Part shown: in pieces, positions 36,598 to 44,350 of the stretch | Layout of the letters: each line of letters begins with the position of its first letter | Position numbering within the stretch: the first letter of the stretch is position 1 | NCBI GenBank assembly: GCA_963739095.1 | Contig: CAVTZF010000039.1 | Span: forward strand, 127,775-191,774 | Length of the DNA stretch: 64,000 nucleotides | Reading direction: 5' to 3' | Source: JACVRW01 sp963739095 | Lineage (GTDB): Bacteria; Actinomycetota; Thermoleophilia; Solirubrobacterales; Thermoleophilaceae | Notes under the pieces: generated by a model | The model's database searches: none | The model's input: the letters and a program-made list of their open reading frames with translations, nothing else | Told to the model about the DNA's origin: nothing | Translations under genes and position numbers: made by a program

Positions 36598-38562
36598 ATG
36601 ATCCTCGGGGTGGACGTGGGCGGCACCTTCACCGATGCCGTCCTCCTGACCGACGAGCGCGCGGTCACCGGGAAGGCTCCGACCACACCGAGGGACCAGT
36701 CCGAGGGCGTCGCGAACGCGGTGCGTGAGGCGCTCGCCGCGGCCGGCGCCGCGCCCGGGGACGTGAAGCGTTTCGTCCACGGCATGACGGTCGGCACCAA
36801 CGCCCTGCTCGAGGGCAAGGTGGCGAAGACCGCGCTGCTCGCCACCGAGGGTTTCGTCGACCTCGAGGAGCTCGGCCGCCAGGCGCGCCCGGATCTCTAC
36901 CGCCTCTGCGCGGGCCACCCCCCGCCGCTGGTGCCGGCCGAGCTGCGCGTGCCCGTGCCCGAGCGCTGCGGCCCGGACGGGGTGCTTCGAGAGCTCGAAG
37001 AGGACGAGCTGCGCGAGGCGCTCGGCGAGCTCGACGTGGAGTCCGTCGCCGTCTGCCTGCTCTGGGGCTTCCGCCACCCCGATCACGAGCGGCGCGCGGC
37101 GGAGCTGACCGGCGAGGCGCTGCCGGACGCGCACGTGTCCACGTCGCACGAGACGGCCGGCGTCTTCCGCGAGTACGAGCGCTGCGCCACGACGGTCGTC
37201 GACGCCGCCCTCTCCCCGCTCCTGCGCGGCTACCTCGAGCGGCTCGCCGAGCGCGCCCGCGACGAGGGGCTGCCCGTGCCCGAGATCATGCTGTCGAGTG
37301 GCGGCATCGCCGACTCCGCCACCGCCGCCCGCCACGGCTCCTGGACGGTCCTCTCCGGGCCGGCCGGGGGCGCGGTCGGGGCCGCGGCGATGTCGAAGCA
37401 GGCGGGCGCCGGGGACGTCGTCGGGCTCGACATGGGCGGCACGTCCTGCGACGTGTCGGTCGCGCTCGACGGCCGCGTCGAGGTGAGCGGCGGCCGTGAG
37501 GTCGGCGGCCGGGCGCTCGCCCTCCCGATGGTCGACGTCCACACGGTCGGCGCGGGCGGCGGCTCGATCGCCTGGCGCGACGCCGGCGGCGCGCTGCGCG
37601 TCGGCCCGCAGTCCGCGGGCGCCGACCCCGGCCCCGCGTGCTACGGGCGCGGCGGCGAGGAGCCGACGGTGACCGACGCGGACCTGCTGCTCGGCTATCT
37701 CGATCCGGGCTCGCCGCTAGCGGGGGACGTCGAACTCGATCGCGAGGCCGCCGAGCGGGCCGTCGGTCGCCTCGGCGAGGCGCTCGGGCTCCCGCTCGAG
37801 GAGACGGCCGCCGGGATCGCGCGGGTGGCGAACACGGAGATGGCGCAGGCCGTGCGCGTCGTGACGGTCGAGCGCGGAGTCGACCCGCGCGACCTGGCAA
37901 TGGTCGCCTTCGGGGGCGCCGGCCCGCTGCACGCCGCCGCGATCGCCGAGGAGCTCGGGATGACGCGCGTGGTCGCACCCGTCGCCTCCGGCGTTCTGTC
38001 GGCGCTCGGGCTCGTGGTCTCCGAGCGCCGTCGCGACATCGTCGAGAGCGTCCTGCTGTCCGGCGACGAGCTCACCCGGGCGAGCGTGGCCGAGATCGTC
38101 GCGCGGCTCGGCGAGCGCGGACGCGACGAGATGGACGCGCCCGACGCCGAGCTGCGCGCCACCTACGAGCTGCGCTACGCGGGTCAGGCCTTCGAGCTTG
38201 CGGTCGAGGGTGAGCTCGAGCCCGGGCCGGACGAGCTGCGCCGCGACTTCGACGCCGCCCACGCCGAGCGCTACGGCTACGACGATCCGGACGCCGAGCT
38301 GGAGCTCGTGACCGTGCGCGTGACCGCCGCCCTGCAAGGCACCGACCTGCACGAAACCGAGCCCGAGGACGCCGAGGAGCGCGGCACGCGCGAGCTGCGC
38401 TTCGGCGACGAGGTCGTCGAGGCCAAGGTGCTCGGCCCCGGCCGCGCGGAGGTCGACGGTCCGGCGATCTTCGAGCTGCCCGGAGCGACGCTCGTCGTGC
38501 CGCCGGGCTGGCGCGCCGAGAGCGGCAGCGATGCGGTGGTCATGGAGAAGGTCTCGGAGTGA
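36598..38562 (+). CDS. Hydantoinase/oxoprolinase family protein, A (ATPase) subunit
   Basis: 654 residues, the HyuA-type ATP-dependent amidohydrolase subunit. The N-terminus has the actin-fold phosphate loop ILGVDVGGTFTDAVL. FVHGMTVGTNALLEGK follows near 60, then SSGGIADS, LSGPAGGAVGA, GLDMGGTSCDVS near 280, and GAGGGSIAW. It is translationally coupled to the B subunit. The pair may open hydantoins or 5-oxoproline or carboxylate ketones; substrate choice cannot be read from sequence. Confidence 0.93.
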   Translation: MILGVDVGGTFTDAVLLTDERAVTGKAPTTPRDQSEGVANAVREALAAAGAAPGDVKRFVHGMTVGTNALLEGKVAKTALLATEGFVDLEELGRQARPDLYRLCAGHPPPLVPAELRVPVPERCGPDGVLRELEEDELREALGELDVESVAVCLLWGFRHPDHERRAAELTGEALPDAHVSTSHETAGVFREYERCATTVVDAALSPLLRGYLERLAERARDEGLPVPEIMLSSGGIADSATAARHGSWTVLSGPAGGAVGAAAMSKQAGAGDVVGLDMGGTSCDVSVALDGRVEVSGGREVGGRALALPMVDVHTVGAGGGSIAWRDAGGALRVGPQSAGADPGPACYGRGGEEPTVTDADLLLGYLDPGSPLAGDVELDREAAERAVGRLGEALGLPLEETAAGIARVANTEMAQAVRVVTVERGVDPRDLAMVAFGGAGPLHAAAIAEELGMTRVVAPVASGVLSALGLVVSERRRDIVESVLLSGDELTRASVAEIVARLGERGRDEMDAPDAELRATYELRYAGQAFELAVEGELEPGPDELRRDFDAAHAERYGYDDPDAELELVTVRVTAALQGTDLHETEPEDAEERGTRELRFGDEVVEAKVLGPGRAEVDGPAIFELPGATLVVPPGWRAESGSDAVVMEKVSE

Positions 38563-40061
38563 GCCTCGACCCGATCACGCTCCAGGTGATGGTCGGCGCG
38601 CTGCGCGCCGCCTGCGACGAGATGGGCGTCGTGCTCGTGCGCTCGGCCCACTCGGCGAACATCAAGGAGCGCCGCGACGCCTCAACCGGGCTGTTCGACG
38701 CCGAGGGCCAGATGGTCATGCAGGCCGAGCACATCCCGGTGCACCTCGGCGCGATGCCGGCCTCGGTCGAGGCGGTGCTCCATGAGGAGCACGCCCCGGG
38801 CGACGCCTGGATCCTCAACGACCCCTACCGCGGCGGCACCCACCTGCCGGACATCACGGTCGTGTCGCCGCTGTTCGTGGATGAAGAGCTGGCCGGCTTC
38901 GCCGCGAGCCGCGCGCACCACGCGGACGTCGGCAGCCCGGTGCCGGGCAGCCTGCCGGTCGACTCGCGCACGCTCGAGGACGAGGGCGTCGTGATCCCGC
39001 CGACCCGGCTCGCCCGGGCGGGCGAGCTCGACCGCGAGCTCCTCGACGAGCTGACCTCGCAGATGCGCTCGCCGCGCCAGCGCGAGGCCGACCTGCGCGC
39101 CCAGCTCGCCGCCAACCGCTCCGGGGGCGAGCGGCTCGCCGCCCTGGCCGAGCGGCACGGGCTCGACACGCTGCGCGCGGCGATGAGCGAGACGCTCGAC
39201 TACGCGGAGCGACGCACGCGCGCGCGCATCGAGGAGCTCGCGGACGGCGAGCGCGAGGCCACGGACGTGCTGGAGGCGCCCGACGGGGACCTCGAGCTGC
39301 ACGTGCGCGCCACCGTCAGGGGCGACGAGCTCGAGCTCGACTTCTCCGGCAGCGCGGAGCAGTACGACGGCAACCTCAACTGCCCGCTGGCCGTGACCCT
39401 GTCCGCCTCCTACTTCGCGCTGCGCGTCCTGACCGACCCCGACGTGCCGCCCTGCGCCGGCGCCTACCGGCCGCTCACGGTGACCGTCCCGGAGGGCTCG
39501 CTGCTGAACGCGCGCCCGCCGGCGGCCGTCGTGGCGGGCAACACCGAGACGTCGTCGCGGGTCGCCGACCTGGTACTGAAGGCGTTCGGCCGGGCACTCG
39601 GCCAGGGCACGATGAACAACGTGGCGCTCGGCAACGACGGCTTCACCTACTACGAGACGCTCGGCGGCGGCCAGGGCGCCTGTCCCGACGCCGACGGCCC
39701 GAGCGCGGTGCACGTGGCGATGTCGAACACGCTCAACACGCCGGTGGAGGCGCTCGAGCTCGAGTTCCCGCTGCGGGCGGTCGAGTACGCGCTGCGTCGC
39801 GGCTCGGGCGGGGCCGGCAGGCACCGCGGGGGCGACGGCGTGATCCGGGAGCTCGAGGCGCTGGCGGAGATGAACTACTCACTGGTGACCGAGCGCCGGC
39901 GCCACGCACCACCGGGCGCGGAGGGTGGCGAACCCGGTGCTCCCGGTAGGAACCTGCTGAACGGGGACGAGCTGCAGCCCAAGGCATCGGGCACGCTGCG
40001 CCCCGGTGACCGCTTGCGAATCGAGACCCCGGGAGGTGGGGGATTTGGCAGACCGGCCTGA
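38559..40061 (+). CDS. Hydantoinase/oxoprolinase family protein, B subunit
   Basis: 500 residues of the HyuB family: LDPITLQVMVGALRAACDEMG at the start, the metal/active-site segments ILNDPYRGGTHLPDI near 86 and SRAHHADVGS near 117, and a C-terminal PGGGGFG. The GTG at 38559 overlaps the A-subunit stop (GTGA). The two are followed by a beta-hydroxyacid dehydrogenase overlapping by 17 nt, so the three form one catabolic operon. Confidence 0.93.
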   Translation: MSLDPITLQVMVGALRAACDEMGVVLVRSAHSANIKERRDASTGLFDAEGQMVMQAEHIPVHLGAMPASVEAVLHEEHAPGDAWILNDPYRGGTHLPDITVVSPLFVDEELAGFAASRAHHADVGSPVPGSLPVDSRTLEDEGVVIPPTRLARAGELDRELLDELTSQMRSPRQREADLRAQLAANRSGGERLAALAERHGLDTLRAAMSETLDYAERRTRARIEELADGEREATDVLEAPDGDLELHVRATVRGDELELDFSGSAEQYDGNLNCPLAVTLSASYFALRVLTDPDVPPCAGAYRPLTVTVPEGSLLNARPPAAVVAGNTETSSRVADLVLKAFGRALGQGTMNNVALGNDGFTYYETLGGGQGACPDADGPSAVHVAMSNTLNTPVEALELEFPLRAVEYALRRGSGGAGRHRGGDGVIRELEALAEMNYSLVTERRRHAPPGAEGGEPGAPGRNLLNGDELQPKASGTLRPGDRLRIETPGGGGFGRPA

Positions 40062-40923
40062 CAAAGTGGCCTTCTTCGGCCTCGGGATCATGGGTGGCCC
40101 GATGGCCGCGAACCTCGCCCGCGCGGGCTTCGACGTGTCGGTGTGGACGCGGACGCGGGAGAAGGCGGAGCGCTTCGCCGGCGACCACGGCGTGCGCGCC
40201 GGCGCGACTCCCGCGGAGACCGCCGCGGGCGCCGACGCGCTGATCTCGATCCTGCCCGACGCGCCTCAGGTGGAGGGCGTGTTGTTCGGCGACGACGGCG
40301 CGGCGGCCGCGCTCGCGCCGGGCGCCCTCGTCGTCGACATGTCGACGACCTCGCCGAGCGCGTCGGTGCGGCTCGCGGAGCGACTGAGCGGCGACGGCCT
40401 CGACTTCCTGGAGGCGCCCGTCTCCGGCTCGCGCCCGAAGGCCGAGGACGGCACGCTGACGATCATGGCGGGGGGCCCCGAGCCGGCCTTCGCGCGCGCG
40501 CAGCCGCTCTTCGACGTGCTGGGCGAGCGCATCGTGCACGTCGGCCCGCAGGGCCACGGACAGCTCGCGAAGCTGCTCACGAACGTGATGGGCGCAGTGA
40601 ACGCCGCCGCCCTGGCGGAGTCGGTCGTGACGGTGCGGGCGGCGGGCATCGACCCGGACGCGTTTCTCCAGGTGGCCGAGGGCAGCGCGGGCAATTCGGC
40701 GATGGTCACGCTGAAGGGCCCACCCATGTTCGAGGAGCGCTTCGAACCGCCCCTCTTCAAGCTCGAGCACATGCTCAAGGACATCCGCCACTGCATCGCG
40801 GAGGCCAAGGCGCTCGGCGTCGAGCTGCGGCTCGGGACGCTGGCCGAGACCCTCTATGCGAGAGCCGCCGAGGAAGGCCACGGCGAGGAGGACTTCGCAG
40901 CGGTGCTCAGAGCCGTCGACTAA
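40045..40923 (+). CDS. NAD(P)-dependent beta-hydroxyacid dehydrogenase
   Basis: 292 residues of the 3-hydroxyisobutyrate dehydrogenase family. GLGIMGGPMAANLARAG (about 11-27) binds NAD(P); APVSGS near 125 is the substrate loop; the catalytic Lys lies in the GQLAKLLTN segment near 175. I chose the TTG at 40045 because GGGAGGTG lies upstream and the dinucleotide fold begins right after; upstream ATG or GTG codons are deeper in the HyuB gene. It may be a hydroxyisobutyrate, tartronate semialdehyde or succinic semialdehyde reductase. Confidence 0.88.
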   Translation: MADRPDKVAFFGLGIMGGPMAANLARAGFDVSVWTRTREKAERFAGDHGVRAGATPAETAAGADALISILPDAPQVEGVLFGDDGAAAALAPGALVVDMSTTSPSASVRLAERLSGDGLDFLEAPVSGSRPKAEDGTLTIMAGGPEPAFARAQPLFDVLGERIVHVGPQGHGQLAKLLTNVMGAVNAAALAESVVTVRAAGIDPDAFLQVAEGSAGNSAMVTLKGPPMFEERFEPPLFKLEHMLKDIRHCIAEAKALGVELRLGTLAETLYARAAEEGHGEEDFAAVLRAVD

Positions 40924-41078
40924 GGGGTCAGGTCTTGCATTCGAGCAACGTGTAAACGTGGCATTCGTCACGAAATTTCCCTTGCGTATGCGGGTTTGAT
41001 TCGCAACAATGGCCGCCTCGCGTCCCAAGAGAATCGGCTTGTAGAACGCCGGACGCGGCTTTGGAGGTTCTCTCGTCT

Positions 41079-41708
41079 ATGCCAGTTGCACTTAAGGAAT
41101 GGGCCGTCACCGTGCGTGCCCTCGCAGAGGGGGAACAGCTCGTCACGCTCCGGAAGGGCGGGATCCGTGAGGAGAACAAGCACTTCGAGATCGAGCACGA
41201 CCGCTTCTTCCTCTACCCGACCTTCGATCACCAGCGCAACGACCTGATCCGCCAGTCGCACGTGCCGGAGCTGGCGCGCGCGCTTGAGGAGGGCGTCTGG
41301 CCCGAGAACGAGCCGCCGGCCTCGGCGCTGATCCAGGACGGCGGGATTCCTCAGCCGGAGCGGGTCCGCATTCGCGCCTGGGCCGAGGTTGCCTCGAGCT
41401 ATCTGATCACGGATCCGCGGGCGATCGACGCGCTCTCGCCGTACTACATCTGGACCACCGACTACGCGGAGAAGCGCCTGCACTGGAAGCGCCGCCATCC
41501 CCTCCACGTGATGCTGCTGCGCGCCTACCGGATCCCGCGTCCGGTGACCGTCAAGGTCCGTCCCGAGTACCACGGCTGCCGCTCGTGGCTCGAGCTCTAC
41601 CGCGACCTGCCGTTCGAGGGCACCCCGGTCCTCTCGGACGACGAGTTCGACCGCGCCTCCGAGGAGATCGAGGCGATCGCCTCGGACGCGGTCCCGGTTC
41701 TCGCTTAA
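41079..41708 (+). CDS. DUF1802-family protein
   Basis: 209 residues beginning PVALKEWAVTVRALAEGEQ, with LRKGGIREENKHFEIEHDRFFLYPT following, the signature blocks of DUF1802. Function is unknown for the family. The ATG at 41079 follows a GGAGG at a loose distance; a TTG 18 nt earlier (41061) is an alternative. Its TAA stop and the stop of the convergent beta-propeller gene share the palindrome TTAA. Confidence 0.82.
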   Translation: MPVALKEWAVTVRALAEGEQLVTLRKGGIREENKHFEIEHDRFFLYPTFDHQRNDLIRQSHVPELARALEEGVWPENEPPASALIQDGGIPQPERVRIRAWAEVASSYLITDPRAIDALSPYYIWTTDYAEKRLHWKRRHPLHVMLLRAYRIPRPVTVKVRPEYHGCRSWLELYRDLPFEGTPVLSDDEFDRASEEIEAIASDAVPVLA

Positions 41709-42895
41709 CGAGCCTGGCAGCACCAACCCGATAGCCGCGGGAAGCCCGCGCCGGTTGCCCCCGGGTCGAGCTGTCTCGACACCCCGGCGAACGCGCGGGC
41801 GCGACCGCCGGCGATCAGGAGCCACTGGTTCGCCTCCGGCCAGCCGACGAGCAGGCGGCGGCCGTTCGGCGACCAGGCGAGGTCGCGCAGCGTGCCCGAG
41901 CCGGTGAACATCGGCCGCGGGCGCCCGGGCTCGGCCTCGAGGCGCAGCGAGACGACCGACGACACTCCGCGGCGGCTGAACGAGAACGCCGCCCGGTGTC
42001 CGCGCGGGTGGGGCGCCACGGCGAGCGCGCGGGTTCCGGCCGGCAGGTCGCGCCTCGCCAGCAACGTGCCGTCGCGCGAGTAGACGAGCAGCGCGTCCCG
42101 GGTCAGCGCGGCAAGCCGGCGGCCGTCGCGCGTCCAGGCCAGCTGCAACGGTGCGCCGTCGCGCCCGCGCCAGAGCAGCCGTCCGCTGTCGGCGTCGACG
42201 GTCCGCAGGCCGCCCGCGGCCGTCGCGTAGGTGAGCACGTAGCCGCGCCCCGGTCGCCATGCCGGCGCGATCGTGCTCGCACCGGTCGCGACCAGGTGGT
42301 CGACGCCGCCACTGCCGTCCGCAACCCGCACCGACGTGTCGCCGCCGCGGCGCTCCAGATAGGCGACCCGGAAGCCGTCGCCGAGCGACCAGGCGGGCCC
42401 TGAGAGCCGGCCCGGCCTGCTGAACGACCAGCGCGGCTCGCCGTCCGGCTCCATCGCCGTGATCCGGTGCCCGCGCGTCCCGACGACGAACAGGCCGCGC
42501 GGAGACCAGCCCACCTCGCGGTAGTCGCCGAGCCGGCGCACGCCGCCGCCCGGGTTGACCACCCAGGCGCCTGAGTCGGAGACCGCCAGCAGGCGTCCGC
42601 CGCCCGGGAAGCCGCGCAGCGTCGGCTGCGTCTCCTCGGGTCCGAGGCCGATGCGCTTCTCGATCCACTGACCCACCTGGGCGCCGGCCGGCGTCAGCAG
42701 GGCGGCCAGCACGACGGCGAGCAGCCCGGTGACGAGCGCGACCCGCAGCAGCGGCCGCGGCCGCCGCCTGACCGGGACGCGCTCGGCGAAGGCAGCCTCA
42801 GCCACCCGCCAGCTGCGCGCGCTGGCGGCCGCCTCGTCGGGCGCCTCGCGCTCGCGCAGCTCCGAGCGCAGCCGCTCCTCGACGCCCGCGCTCAC
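41705..42895 (-). CDS. Membrane-anchored beta-propeller protein, putative anti-sigma partner
   Basis: 396 residues: cytosolic N-terminus of about 45 residues (helical, acidic/basic), one membrane helix (about 51-69), then repeated WD40/PQQ-like strands (WSPRGLFVV, WTRDGRRLAALT, WSPNGRRLLVG) forming an extracytoplasmic propeller. The GTG at 42895 overlaps the stop of the ECF sigma gene (GTGA), the usual layout for a sigma/anti-sigma pair. No ZAS zinc motif is present, so the anti-sigma role is inferred from position only. Confidence 0.8.
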   Translation of the reverse strand: MSAGVEERLRSELREREAPDEAAASARSWRVAEAAFAERVPVRRRPRPLLRVALVTGLLAVVLAALLTPAGAQVGQWIEKRIGLGPEETQPTLRGFPGGGRLLAVSDSGAWVVNPGGGVRRLGDYREVGWSPRGLFVVGTRGHRITAMEPDGEPRWSFSRPGRLSGPAWSLGDGFRVAYLERRGGDTSVRVADGSGGVDHLVATGASTIAPAWRPGRGYVLTYATAAGGLRTVDADSGRLLWRGRDGAPLQLAWTRDGRRLAALTRDALLVYSRDGTLLARRDLPAGTRALAVAPHPRGHRAAFSFSRRGVSSVVSLRLEAEPGRPRPMFTGSGTLRDLAWSPNGRRLLVGWPEANQWLLIAGGRARAFAGVSRQLDPGATGAGFPRLSGWCCQAR

Positions 42896-43530
42896 CGCGA
42901 CACCTCCTCAGGGAGCAGCTCGGCCAGCCGGTCGAGCGCCCGCCGCAGGCGCGAGTTGACGGTCCCGCGCGGCAGCTCGAGCGCGCGCGCGATCTCGCCA
43001 GGCGTGTACTCGAACAGGTAGCGCAGCGCGACGATCGCGCGCTGCTCCGGGCCGAGCTCGCGCAGCGCCCCGAGAAGCTCGTCCGAGAAGGGCAGCGAGG
43101 GACGGTCCGGCGGCGCTTCCTCGGGCGCTCCCGCCGCCGCGTCGACCTCGCGCCGCAGCGCGCGCGCCCGGCTCACGTCGATCGCGCGGTTCACGGCAAT
43201 GCGATGCATCCAGGGGCCGAACGGGCGGCGCCGGTCGAAGCGGTCGAGGGCGCGCACGGCCGCCAGGAATGCCTCCTGCGCGATGTCCTCCGCCGCCGCG
43301 GCGTCGTGCACCACCAGGTAGGCGGCCCGGTACGCGCGCGGCCATTCGTGCCTGAAGAGCTGCTCGAGCGCCTCGACCGAGCCGCGCTGGGCATCACGGA
43401 CGAGCCGCCGCTCGGTCGCCGTGCGCTCGTCGCCGGCACGCACGAGCCGTCGCGATCCCGCTGCGACGGGCGTCAGGGCCACAGGCCGATCCGCATTCAC
43501 ACTGGCGGCAGAGCTTTGCACGCGCTTCAC
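42892..43530 (-). CDS. RNA polymerase ECF-type sigma factor
   Basis: 212 residues. Region 2 (about 55-110) contains AYLVVHDAAAAEDIAQEAF and FGPWMHRIAVNRAID; region 4 (about 150-205) contains the helix-turn-helix YTPGEIARALELPRGTVNSRLRRAL. The first 35 residues are not conserved, so a start inside this stretch (for example the GTG coding for VRAGDE) is possible. It is coupled to the membrane propeller protein downstream. A perfect palindrome lies immediately upstream. Confidence 0.92.
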   Translation of the reverse strand: MKRVQSSAASVNADRPVALTPVAAGSRRLVRAGDERTATERRLVRDAQRGSVEALEQLFRHEWPRAYRAAYLVVHDAAAAEDIAQEAFLAAVRALDRFDRRRPFGPWMHRIAVNRAIDVSRARALRREVDAAAGAPEEAPPDRPSLPFSDELLGALRELGPEQRAIVALRYLFEYTPGEIARALELPRGTVNSRLRRALDRLAELLPEEVSR

Positions 43531-43531
43531 C

Positions 43532-43544
43532 CGTAGTCACTACG
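43532..43544. promoter_or_regulatory. Palindrome between sigma factor and HExxH gene
   Basis: CGTAGT-C-ACTACG, a perfect 6-1-6 inverted repeat centred between the two divergent starts (43530 minus, 43568 plus). It could be an operator or a pair of back-to-back -10 elements. Confidence 0.35.
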
Positions 43545-43567
43545 AGCGGGGGCGGCGGAGAGGTCCC

Positions 43568-44350
43568 GTGTCCCGTGGCCCGTGCAAGAGTTGGCGCGTG
43601 TCCTGGGTCGAGTCCTACTCGCAGACCTTCTCCGCGCGCCACGACTCCTCCGAGTCCGGCGAGGCGAACTCGGTGCTCTCGGCACTCGAGGTGTTCCGCG
43701 ACGAGCTGGCGGGGCTCTTTCCGGAGCTCCCGGAGGAGATCGCCGTCGTCCTTCACCCGCGCTCCGCCGCGCTCACGCTCGCCCATCCGTGGCTGCCGCT
43801 GGCGCGGCGCGTCAGCGCCCCGGCGGGCCGCCGCTACTTCGCGGGCTGGTTCTCGGAGACCGACATCCACGTGCTCTCGCCGCCTGCGCTCGAGGCCAGG
43901 GCCTCCAACGTCGAGGGCTCGCGCGAGGCGCTGCTGCTGTCGCCGCACCACGAGTACGCGCACGTCGTGCTCGGAGCGAACAGCGACGAGCTGCCACCAC
44001 CCTTCTCGCCGTCGGCATTCCGCCGCTACGTGCGCTGGGCGTGGCTGTGCGAGGGCGCCGCCACCTGGCTGTCGGGGCAGACGCCGCACCTGCGCGCCGC
44101 GATCATGCGGCGGCTGCGCGAGGGCCGCCGGCCGGAGTTCCCGCCGGCCGCGGCAGACGCAATGCTGCTCGGCGGGACGATCTTCGAGATGCTCGAGCGG
44201 GAGGCGGGACCGCGCGCCGCCGCCGCGCTCGCCACCGGGCCGCTCGACCGCGGCGCCCGCTCGCTGCTCGTCGACGCCTTCGGGCGTCAGCTGCTGGCTA
44301 TAGAGCGCGACTGGCGCGCGGCGCTCGACTCGCTGTCCGCCTCGAGCTGA
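43568..44350 (+). CDS. Putative gluzincin-type (HExxH) metalloprotein
   Basis: About 260 residues. The zinc motif HEYAH occurs in SPHHEYAHVVLG near residue 130, and a downstream WLCEGAATWLSG provides the third ligand Glu expected for the peptidase MA clan. There is no signal peptide from this start. GTG 43568 has GGAGAGG upstream; GTG 43598 is the alternative. It diverges from the ECF sigma gene and its 3' end overlaps the GGDEF gene on the other strand by 64 bp. Confidence 0.7.
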   Translation: MSRGPCKSWRVSWVESYSQTFSARHDSSESGEANSVLSALEVFRDELAGLFPELPEEIAVVLHPRSAALTLAHPWLPLARRVSAPAGRRYFAGWFSETDIHVLSPPALEARASNVEGSREALLLSPHHEYAHVVLGANSDELPPPFSPSAFRRYVRWAWLCEGAATWLSGQTPHLRAAIMRRLREGRRPEFPPAAADAMLLGGTIFEMLEREAGPRAAAALATGPLDRGARSLLVDAFGRQLLAIERDWRAALDSLSASS

